A stretch of DNA of 64,000 nt from Vombatus ursinus (Eukaryota > Chordata > Mammalia > Diprotodontia > Vombatidae), in assembly GCF_900497805.2 (NCBI RefSeq), contig NW_020948774.1, positions 1,715,741 through 1,779,740 of the forward strand. The letters run 5' to 3'. Within the stretch, counting starts at the first letter, position 1; every line of letters starts with the position of its first letter. The notes below the pieces were generated by a model. The model saw only the letters and a list, made by a program, of their open reading frames with translations, was not told where the DNA came from and did no database searches. This document shows, piece by piece, positions 24,401 through 36,400 of the stretch. Position numbers and translations under genes: made by a program.

Positions 24401-27400
24401 TTCAGGGCGAGGTCAGGCTGGGGACCTGCAAACTTTGAGTGTTCTCATTTTGGTCTGATCCAGGGAGAAGTCTGGTCACTGCCTTCCTGATCTGAGCTCT
24501 GCAAATTCTTGATCTGGGCTTGGGTCTGAGCAACCATAGACTGCTGCTGGACTAGCCACTATCTGGCAACTGGAAACTTCTGCAGAGTTCCCTTTGGTCT
24601 GGGACTCCCTCCCTGGTTATTCTGCTATAGGCTTCAGACTGGGCTATGAGCTAGAATTAAGACCCCTCTCTGCTCTTTTGGTTAGCTGTTGCTTCCTTCT
24701 ATACTTGCTCATCAAACCTATAGCTCCTGTAGCCTTAGGGTCCTCAACCTCTCCTTCCCTCACCACTCCTAGGTACAGGTCCCCTTCTCAGTCCCATATT
24801 GGATGTGTGACCTTGCATTGGGGTGGGATTGGGGGGGGGGGGACACCAAACACACACACACACACACACACACACATTGGCATCAGTTTCTGCTCCGTGC
24901 ACAAGGTCAGGCTCCTTTATGTGGGTCTGGGACTCTATTCTTGTGAAGGCAGGCCCTTGTTCAGTCCTTCAGCTGGGAGGTTCCATGCAGTATGCTAGAT
25001 AGATCCCATTTCTAGCATCTGTAGACCTCACTGTCTTTCTACCTATGCCAAATTAGGCTAGAAAAATTAACTCACTGGGGTTTTTTTTTTTTTTAATTTT
25101 TAAATCGGGTGCTTTTTTTTTTTAAATGGGAGAGAGTATTGTAGTACTCCTTACTGTGACTCTGCCATCTTGGTCTCTCCAACATGTAACTTTCAAAAAT
25201 GTTGTGCTTGTCTGTTCCCTGCTAGATTTCTGTTCTCCTTTGCAAATGTTTAAAAAATCTCCAATAATCCTCTTTTCTTTATTTCTTAGCAACCTATCAC
25301 TATCTTCCCTGTCCTTCTCACCCACCAAAAAAAAAAAAAGAAAGAAAAGAAATTTTCATGGGAAGCTCCAGTTTCATGTCAAAGTTTTGGGCTGAGCTTG
25401 AAGTCCTGAATTAAAAGGAGGAACTACCATTAAAGTCCCAAACCTGTAGATGTCATATATTAAGGCCTCTTGCCAGGCATAGGTTGATAAATCAGAGCTA
25501 GGAAACAACTCCTTAGGCTGTGAGTACCTAGGACTCTGTTTCTGGCTAGTGACTTGGCCTCTGCTTGTTAGATTTCATTTTGTGTTTGAAATCTGGCTAT
25601 GTTCATTTTTTTCCTTCTTCCTTTTCTGAACCTAGCACTGACCAGCCCACAGATTTCTTGACCTTCTTTGACAGCAGCAGTGCAGGGAGAAAGAAGCTGG
25701 CAGGTCTGAGCAAAACTTCACCTGAGAAGAGAACCACATGGAACATTCTGGTAAGGGGATCTTGGGAGTTCAAGTCAGAGATGAAATAGAACTGTTGGTC
25801 ACTCTGGTTCTACCTTTCCCTTCCCCAAGAAGGCTTGATGTTAGGGAGGTAAGGGGAAGACTGTCACTTGCTATGTAGCATCTCTGCCTCTAGAGAAGGG
25901 AAAGTAAATATGTACCAGACAATTTTTATCAAGTCTTTCTTATTGGAAAGAACTTTTCAGCTCGTTTGACTACTCTTTCCATCACATAAGGGTCAATTAT
26001 AGCCCTCTCCATTTTGTGGATGAGAAACCTGAGCCCAGAAGAGATGATGTGCCCAAGTATTATATAAATAATTGAGGTAGAGTTGAGGTAAGTGATCTAA
26101 ATCCTGTCTTCTTACTTAGGTTGCCTCTGTGTTCCATAACAGGATGACCAGCCCAGAGTGTTCACCATCCCATCCAGCTCTCGAAGCACCAATACAATTG
26201 ACTCCTCAGTTGGTCTGAGGAAGAAAGAAGGCACGATATCTTTGGCACCTAACTTTACTGCCAACAACAGGTAGGGGCAAACCATGAAAACAGATGGCTT
26301 TCTCTTACCCAAGGTAGAACAGCTGGATCACGGGTATGTTGTGTGGTGTTCAGGGAGCAGGCATTGCCATCTCCCTAGCATAATTGAAGTGCTAGATGGG
26401 GCTCTAGAAAGTTCTCTGTCACTCTTAAAGTCATCCTTTTCTTTGGGGGAATGAAGGCATCTTTCTCATTCTCTATGGCACAAGTCTGAGGTAGAACTAG
26501 GTAGACATTACACAGGAGCAAGCTCATGGACTTAGCTTCTCAAATAACTTCAGTCAGTTAATCAATAAACACTTATTAAGCACCTACTTTGTCCTAGATA
26601 CTGTGCTAAGCACTGGAGATACAAAGAAAAGTAAAAGCTGGTCCTGCCCTCCAGGAGCTCACAATCTAATGGGGGAGACAACATGAAAATACCCATGTAC
26701 AAACAAACTATATAGAGGATAAGTTGGAAGTGACAGAGGGAAGGCACTGGAATTAAGGGGGATCAGTAAAAACTTCTTATAGTGGGTGGTAGTTTAGCTG
26801 GAACCTGAAGGAATTGAGGAGGTGGACATGAGGAGGCAGAGGACTCCATGCATGGGGGAATTCCTCCTAATTTACTAAGCTTTGGGGAGTAAGACTACTC
26901 CAGTTACCTAGCACTACTTCGTTAAATTCTTGGTGAAATCATCTTTGTGGTAGAGAAATAGAATCAGTCCTGATTGTGGGAAATAAGAATCTTCAATGAA
27001 TTCTGCAATCGTCAAATTACATTGGAAGCATTGTGCTTAATTTTGGGCATCACAGTTTGAGAAGGACATTTGTAAACTAGAGTGCATTCAGACAAGTTGT
27101 TGAGAGGGCTGTAAATTATATCATATGGAGGAACATTTGAGAGGTTGTTTAGGATTAAGGAAGACTAAGGAGACATGATGGCTATCTTCAAAAAAATTTT
27201 TATAGTAGGTATTTAGCAGTCATTTCTTTGACCCTTTAGATACAACATAGGATTGTTTGAGTTTTACTACATATGAAATAGAAATAATCTGAAACTCTTA
27301 ACAATACTCAAAAATTCTTCTTATTTTGAAGTACTCGGCTGTACAAGCTAAAAAACTGAATAAATTGTTTTGTGGTAAAAATAGATCTATGTAGAGATTT

Positions 27401-30400
27401 TTTTTCTAGTCAAAAATAGTATGATTGTAGATATCTAACCATATATATGTGTAAGTAAGTATATGTATGTAAGGGTATAAATATATGTGTATATACATAT
27501 ATTTGTATGTATGTGTGTGTGTGTGTATATATGTGTATGTGTCTGTGTATGTTTGTTTAATTGTAGCTTTCTGGGGTGGGGGAGAACGAAGGGAGAAAAA
27601 AGAACAAAGTAAGAAATACACAGCAGAGAACAAAAGAAAATTTACTGGGAAGCAAAGAAAAGATAGATAGCTCTCAACACAATGCCTAATATTATATAGG
27701 CTTTCTTGAAGTGGAAATTTATTGCTGCATATTTTGAATCCTCTCACGTTTTGCTGTGCACATGGAAATGCATTTTTTTTCTTATTTTGTATTTGTTTCA
27801 ATATTTAAGTTTATAATGTTTCTTTTTCTTTTCTTATTGTGTATTTAAGTTTTAGCATTTAAGTCTAAAAGAAAAAAGACAAAAATAAAGGCATAGCTTT
27901 ACTAAATCACAGTACTTTTAACTACTAAAATATATCATGCATTGCATTTTGTTTTATCTAATGACAGTTTAAGCAAATGTTTTTGTTCAAATATTTAAAA
28001 ACTAAGTTCCTGTTGCTTTCAGTATAGTATACTGAAATATTTATAATTATTTTAGCTGAATGAATGTCTTATCAAGAAAAGACTAATTAAAATTTTTTTT
28101 CATTATTATGCATTTGAAAAACATGAACAAACACAAACACTTTATATGAAGAGGAAGAGAAAAAAGGATTTTATATGATATCGTAAAACTATTACATACA
28201 TCTTAGGGGTTTTTTTAGGTATTTACTAAATTTAACATGTCACTTCCAACATTTCCCTGCTTGTCTGTGTTTCCTTCTGCTCTTTTCTGTATATTGTAAA
28301 AAATATTTAATCAACTCTTCTGTTTTAAAAATCACTATTACTATCTGCCTATGTTTCCTGTCCTCTTGCTCCCATAAAAGCCATCTCTTAAAACAAATAA
28401 ATGTATTCAAGCAAACAAATCTATACATTGGCTGTATGTATGTCTCATTCTGAATCTCTGGTCCATCACCTCCTAGCCAACAGGTGGGAAGCATCTGGAG
28501 TTATGACTGATCATTGCATTGATCAGAGTTCCTAAATCTATCTTAGTTGTTTTCCTTTACATTATACAAATTGTTTTCTTGCTTCCACTCATTTCACCCT
28601 CCATCAGTTCATGCAAGTTTTCCTAGAATTCCAAGGATTCTTTTAATCTGACCCTTTGTCATTTCTTAAGGCATAATACTGTTGTCATATACAGATACCA
28701 TAATTTGTCCAGCCATTCTGCAGCTGATGGACCTTTCCTTTGTTTCTAATGCTTTGCTGCAACAAAAAACACCGCTATGAATATTTTTGTTTAAATGAGT
28801 TATTTCCTTATTTTTGATCTCTTTGGGGTATATGGTCAGCCAGTATTACTGAATCAAAAGTTATATATATTTCAGTGACTTTGGGAGCATGGTTTCAGAT
28901 TGTTTTCCAGAGTGGTTGCACCAGTTCATGGCTCTCCTACTCTAGCAGTGCATTTCTATCCCTCTCCTCCCACAGTCTCTCCAACAACTGCCATTTCTGT
29001 TTTTGTCATCTTTGCTAATCTGATGGGTATGAAGTGGAACCTTGGAGCTATTTTAATGTGCATTTCTTTTATTAGCGATTTGGATCATCTTTTCATACGG
29101 CTGTTGATAGCTTACCTTCTTTTGGGAACTGCCACTTCTTATTCTTTGAGGAATGGAAAATCTTTTTATGTATTTGAATCAATTCCCTTTATGTTTTGGA
29201 CGTCAGACCTTTACCAGAGGAATTTGCTGCAGAGATTCCCCCCATCCCACCTCCCCTACTCCCAGTTAATGGTTTCCCTTCTAATTCTAACTACAATGAT
29301 TTTGTGTGTTCAGAAACCTTGGGTGTTTGGGGTCCGAGCAACAGTAGGCTGCTGCCAGCTTTAACCATTATCTGGCAACAGGGAAACTGCAGATTCACAG
29401 TGACAGAACTGTAGGCTTCTCTTTAGTTTAGGATCCCTGTCCTGGTTATTCCTCTGTAGGCTTCAGATTGGGCTAGAATTTGGAACTGAGACCCTGCTTT
29501 GCTCAGTGTTTGAGTCACACTGCTGCTGTTTACTTTTGATCTCATTTCTCTTGTACAAAGCATATGGCCTGCAGCTGCTCCATACCACAGAATACCACCT
29601 CTAGGTGCAGGTTTCTTTCTCACTCCATCCAATCTGTAATCTAGAAATGAGGAGTGAGTGAAAAAGCTGCAAGTTGGCAATTGTTCCTCCACCTTGTATG
29701 AGGTCATGGTGCTCTGATATAAGGCTGGGACCCTTCCTGCCCTGGTGCAACCTCTTCCAGGGCTGGAGTTCTCTGCATGGTAGGCTTGTGGTCAGACCCT
29801 GTCCCCAGACTTCTCTCTCTGTTTTCCTATGCCAAATTGGGCTGGAAAAATGAGTCATTATGACTTTTTCTTGGATTTCCCCATAAGGATTCAGTCTAGT
29901 GTGTTTCTAGATCTGTCTGGAGGAGTTTCTATGGGGAGCTCACTGGATTTCCTGCTCCTTCACCATCTCTGCTCCCTTTCCTAGCGTTTTCTGTTGAATA
30001 GTGAGTCTTTTACTTTGCAGCTATGCTCAGTTGCTTCTTGATCTTGTGTAGTTAATCTCTTCAACTGTCCAATTTTTCTGTTTTTATACTAGTACCAAAT
30101 AATTTTGATTACTGCTTTATAGTTTGAGATCTGGTACTGCTAGATCCCCTTCTCAATTTTTTTTTTCATTATTTCCCCTTGAAATTTTTGGCCTTTTATT
30201 CCTCCAGATGAACTTTGTTATTATTTTATTCAATTTCTATGAAGTAGCCCTTTGGTAATTTGATTACTGTGGCACCAGATCTGTAAGTTAATTTAGGTAG
30301 TATGTAATTTTTATTAGATTGGCACAACCAAACCATGAACAATTAATATCTTCAACTATTTGTCTTTTTTCTGTAAAGAGTGTTTTTTTATTGTATTCAC

Positions 30401-33400
30401 ATGATTCCTCTTTGTCTTAGTAGTTATGTTTCTAGATATTTTATACTTTCTTTCATTATCTTGAAAGGTATTTCTTTTTCTGTCTCTTCCTGCTGGATTT
30501 TGTTGGTAATATGCAGAAAGGCTGGCGATTTTAGTAGGTTTATTTTATATGTTGCTGCTTTAGAAGTTATTTCAGGTTTTTATTTGACTCTTTAGGGTTC
30601 TCTTTAAACTCTCTTATTATCAGCAAAGAGCAATATTTTTTTTCCTCTGTGCCTATGTTTATTTCCTCAATTTATTTTTTCTTGCCTTATTGCAGTAGTT
30701 AGCATTTCTAGACCTAGATCAATAATGGTGTATTAATAGAAATTCTTGCTTTGTCTATTGATGTTATTGAAAAGTCCTCTAGTGTTTCTTCATTACAGAT
30801 AATGCTAATTTTTTGTTTTAAAGAGATACTCTTTGCCATATATTAAAGAAGAGTCTACTTATAAACTTTTTAATGGTTTTAACATATAGGACTACTGCAT
30901 TTTTTCCAAAACCTCTTCTATATCAGTTGATACAATTATGTGATGTTTATTGTTTCTGTTATTAACATGGTGTATTATGTTACAGTAATCCTAATATTGA
31001 ACCAACTCTGCATTCCTGGTATCAATTCAACCTGGTTATAGATATAATATTTTTAATATGTGGTTATAGTCTTTTCTAAAACTTTGTAAAAATTTTTGCA
31101 TCAATATTTATTAGAGATATTAGTCTGTTGAAAGGGTTCTTGAAAGTTTATGGACCCTTTTCCAAGGTTTTTAAATGCATAAAATAAAATATATAGGGTT
31201 ACAAAAGAAACCAACTGTATTGAAATATAGTTATCAAGTTAATTTTTTTAAGTCCACATACTCCAGGTTAAAATTCCCTAATCTATAGATTTCTTTCTCT
31301 AATTGTCTCTCTGTTTAGTTATCAGGACCATATTTGTCTTTTTTCCTATTTGGTAAGCAATTTATATGATACTGAAATTAAGTGTTCTCTGAATGTTTGA
31401 TAGAATTTACTTGTAAATTGAGCTGGTCCTGAGATTTTTTTCTTTAGGAGTTCCTTTATGGTTTTTTCTGAATTTTTTTTCCTGAGATTGGGTTATTTGA
31501 ATTTTCTATTTCTTGTTCTGTCAATCTGGGTATTTTATATTTTTGTAAGTATCTATCCATTTTATTTAAGATATTCAAAATAGTTTCTAATAATTTCCTT
31601 TATTTCTTCTTATTTGGGAGTTATTTTTCATTTTTTTTAAATGTTGGCCAATTTTTGCTTTTCTTCTAAGCACTAGCTTTTTGAGAAGCTTGCAACCACT
31701 GTAGTTTGGGTCTATCACCTGGAAAATTCATTGGACCCAACTATACACACATCAGCAGGTGGCAGCATGTAGTCTTTAGATATCTGAAGAGTCATCATGT
31801 ATAAAAGACTTTATTTCATGTTGCTCCAGAGGCAAGAACCAGGGTTACTAAACAGACTTTCTAAAGACAGACTTAGGTTCAAAATAAGAAAGAATTCATG
31901 ACAATTAGAAATGTTTAACACTACGTATCCCCCTGCCTTATGGAAGCTGGTGCCCCTGTCATTGGTGATTTTTAAGCACAAGATGGATGATCATTTTTTA
32001 GGGATGCTATAAAAGGACTTCCTACGTTGTAACAAGTGATTAGACGAGGTGACATCTTTCCACCTCTGAGATCCTGTGGTTCTAGGATTGGAGATCTTTG
32101 GATCTTTGTACTTTGGGGATTCTAGGTTCTAGGTTCTAGAATTGGGGATCTAGGATCTTTGTACTTTGATCTCTCCATAGTATTGCAATACACCACTTGT
32201 GGTATAGTCACTTGTCCATATAGTGCTCGATAGTTTAAGTTTTTATGTGTTCATATTCTAGCTTTTCAACTAGACTGTAAATTCCTAAAGGACAGAGCAG
32301 AGTCCACTGCATTGGCACCTCCCTGTAATACTGTATTCTGCAAAGTAGAATTCTATATGTAATGTGCTAGGTGCTTTTTTGGGCATTAAATTAGTTCCGA
32401 ATCAAAAGACAGTCTTTCCTGTTCAGACCCTGGACCCTTAGGACATCACTATGGAGAAGCACAAGATAATTCTTTTTGCATCGTCTCCTCTGCTCCCATA
32501 GCACCTAGTGTAAAATTTTGCTCACAGTGGACACAGTCTTTGTCAGGGGTTCTTAACCTGGTGTCCATGAACTTTTTAAAAATACATGTATTTTGATAAC
32601 TGTATTTCATTATAATTGATTTCCTTTGTGATCTTGTCTATTTTATGTATTTAGAAACATTCTGAGAAGGGGAGCCCATGACACAAAATTAATTAAGAAT
32701 GCCTGGTCTGTGGCATTGACTGATGGAAAGTAGTCGAAGATGTAATATGTCTCTCTCTCTTTTTTGTTAGGAGCAACAAGGGAGCCGTGGGCAACTGTGT
32801 TACCACCATGGTACATAACAACTACAACACTATAGACAAAGTTCCTCCACCTAAGAGCTCCAACCAGGCCGCTTCATCCCTCAAGTAGGCTTTCTTTCTA
32901 TCCTTGACCACTTCCTGAAGAGCAAGAAGAGTTATGCCAGAAAGAAAAGAAAACCCTGTGTGGAGTCAGCAGTTAAGCTCAGGCACAGGGAAAGTATAGT
33001 TAGTTCATCAGTAGGAGAGGAACCAGTCAATAATTTTGTTTTCAGGAGGTTCCCACTTTGAGGAAGGGTCAGCCTTCATGTTACCAAGTAATCACTGAGT
33101 AACATAAAGACAGCTACTATAATGAACAGTAGTTTCTAGTTAGAACCACTAAGATCCAAACCACTTCTTTCTAGAGCTGAAGACAGAGATAGTCATAGAA
33201 AATAGGAATGGGGGCTGTTCTTTTGATTTGGGCCAATATCAGTATACTTAAACAATAGCCCAAGTCTAATGAGATGAAATTTAATAGAGGTAAATGTGTA
33301 AAGTCCTATACTTGGGTTAAAAAAGAAATTATTCTCACAAGTACAGTATCAGAGTGGTATTGCTGTATAACAGTTTACATGAAAAAGATTTAGGGGTTTT

Positions 33401-36400
33401 AAAGGATTGCAAGTTCAAGATGAGTCACTAACGCACACTTAGGCTGCATTAAGTGTCCAGAACATAGAAGGCTGTGGTATTGCCCTGATAAGCCCCAGTG
33501 TGCAGGATTTTATTCAGTTCTGAGCACCACATTTTGAGAATGACATTGACAAGCTAGAAAACATCCAGAAAAGAGCGAGCAGAATAGTGAAGGGCCTGGA
33601 GACCATGCTATACAAGGATCAGTTGAAGGAACTACAGATGTTTAGCCTGGAGACTTAAAGAAGACATAATAATTGTCTTCAAACAATTCAAGCCTTCAAG
33701 AAGGGCTGGCTTAGGGAAGAGGGGTTAGTCTTGTTCTGCCTGGCAGTAGAAAGAAGAAATAGGAACACTGGGGCAGAGAGGCAGATTTAGATGCGATCTA
33801 AGAAAAATCTTCGTACAGTTGGAGTTCTCCAAAGTAGAGTGAGCTAGATTCCCTCTATTAAAAGCCTTTAAGTTATGGCTGGATTACCACTTCTAGGGGA
33901 TTCTGTAGAAAGGATTCTTAGTTAAGTACACATTATTAGGTCTCTTTCAAAACTGATATTCCATGAGGATAAAGAGGTCTTGTTCATGTTCAGCATTCTT
34001 TTCTCTCTTCTTCCCTCTATTTTTGTTCTTCCCTTGTCCCTTCCTTCCACCCCTCCTGCAAATGAGCAGTAAGAGTTTTCTCTTCAGTAGAGTAGCTTAC
34101 CATCAGACCCCTTTGCCAGAGGAGGAAACCACCCCTCAAATCTACTTGTTGCTCTAAGAGTTCCTCTTATCTCTTTTCCCTCATTCAGCGTCTGAGGATG
34201 TTCTCCTGTGACATTCTGGTTGCTGAGTTTATACATGATACAGTTCAGTATAATGATTGATCAGCAGCACCTGAGACACTCTTAGGCACTGGTAACCAGT
34301 CAAGATCTAAATGAGGGTCTTTATTGGATTGGTAAAAGGGTCAGTAAAGATGCTTAGAAAAGTGTGTGTTCCCTAACTCCTCTATTGTACACAGAATAGG
34401 AGAGGAGAAATCTGATTGGAGAAGAGAAGCCTGTTCCAAGATTAGTCCCTTTTCTAGCCATAGTAACAGTTACCTATAGCAGCAGTGAGAACTTCTGCTG
34501 GCCAAAAAAAAAAAAAAACCAAACAAACCCCAAAGCTTGACCACGTGTTGACCAGCATCATAGAGACCACACCATATCTATTGGAAGATAGAAAATGGAA
34601 ATTTTCTGCCTGAGCTCTTTAGAAGCTTTGGCCTTAGGTGGAGTGTGAGTATAAGATGCCACATTACAACCTGAAGGTTAAGTGGTGTTTTTGGAGTATA
34701 ACTCACAAGGATTATATAAAGTTGATTATTGTTGTTGTTGAAAAGAGGTGTACTGCCTGTTAATCCTACTTTCTTTTTAGAGGCTTTTAGAGTTACAAAG
34801 CCTCATTGCTGTCCACTTTCAGGTCACAGCCAGTAAAGGTTGACAGGCATAGGTATCTATAATGAGAATGATCAATATTTTTTCCCTTATATGTCTCATC
34901 TACCTTGCTGTTTTGGTTGTAGTTTCATCATTATGACTGTCAGGTAAAAAATTATAAGAAAAACTCCCAGTAAGTTGAGACCAGTTTGTCCTTGAAATTT
35001 ACCTTGGGCTGTATAGCTATTGGTAGGCATTGTCTTCTCACCACCAGAGACAAGAAGGAGTGAAATTAATGATCTAGAGGTCACCTAGAATCAGAGGATA
35101 GGAGAAGACACCTTTGAGGTCTCTGAGGTATTGAGGTTTTTTTGGGGGGGGAAGGGGAAAAGTTAGTAGGTAGTAATAGTCACAGGGCAAGATCAAAAGG
35201 AAAATTTTAAATATGCAAAAGAAAACAAAAATAAGTACAGAAAAGGATACAAATAGAGCAATTTTTTGTGTGTTTTTAAAAAACAAGTTCATGGTATCAT
35301 ACATTTCCTCTTGTTTTTATATTTAAATTTATGATTAAATTTATAACAACAAAAAAAAAGAAAATTTAACATGGAAAAACATGTAGTTTTTCTCTAACCA
35401 CTAGTCTTATTCATTCTCTTAACTCCTTTGCTCAGCCATTTAGAAAAGCTCAGCAAGCCAGCCAGCCATTGTTGTCTCCTTCTTCAGTTACTGGCATGCA
35501 GGCAGGCTACAGTGAACATCCTTAGGGCAAAGGGAGCCCTCTGAAAAAACTTGATGCTTTTTCTTCTTTAGCAACATCATCAAGGCAACCACCAATGAAG
35601 ACAATGAGAGCAGCAGTTTCATGAAGTCTCAGAAGAATTTATCCAGTAATAATAATGTGACTCGGAACAATACTAGTAGCGCAGCAGGACTGCTTAAAAG
35701 GAAGGAGGTAACAGAAGAAGAAGCAGAAAGGTGAGCCAAGCCCTCTGGGAAATAGCTAGGGAGAGGATTCTTGGGATCAGAAGGGCAGCAGATGAGTCTA
35801 AAGCACAGTGGGGAATTATGTAAGTTGAGGGAGAGGGGTAAAGGGAGTATGTCTCTTAGAAATTGTGAAGACAGGGGCAGCTAGGTGGCACAGTGGATAG
35901 AGTACTGGCCCTGGACTCAGGAGGACCTGAGTTCAAATCCAGCCTCAGATTCATAACACTTACCAGCTGTGTGACCCTGGGCAAGTCACTCAACCCCATT
36001 GCCTAGCCAAAAAGAAAAAAAGAAATTGTGAAGTCAAAGGGTAGGAAGCATGAACAGAAAGATGTAGGCTAGGGCCTTTTTGATGGTGTTGACTGTCTGT
36101 GGCCCACAGATTATGGGTGATCCAAGATTTTGGTGGACCTACTTTATTCAGTAATCCCCTATGTCTGGCTGTTAGCTTTACCGCTATTCACTTGTATCTG
36201 GGTATTTGGAAATGAGTAGGAAGGAAAAGAAATAATGAAGAGAGTGCTCAAGACGTGATAGTTTATCTTGTCTAAGAAACCTTTCCTTACCAACCTTACA
36301 AAATTCTGATAACTACTTTGTTTGCGTCTTCTCTGTATTTATATATAATTTGCATTATATTCTCAAGTCCTTGAGAATAGACAGTTGTGATCTATATTAG

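Noticed and set aside
24594-24998. 134-codon open frame on the + strand with a His/Thr repeat
   Set aside because: Chance frame through the L1 5' UTR, with the CA microsatellite read as HTHT.
28900-29364. 154-codon open frame on the + strand
   Set aside because: It is the antisense of L1 ORF2 3' sequence running into an L1 5' UTR block. No independent support.
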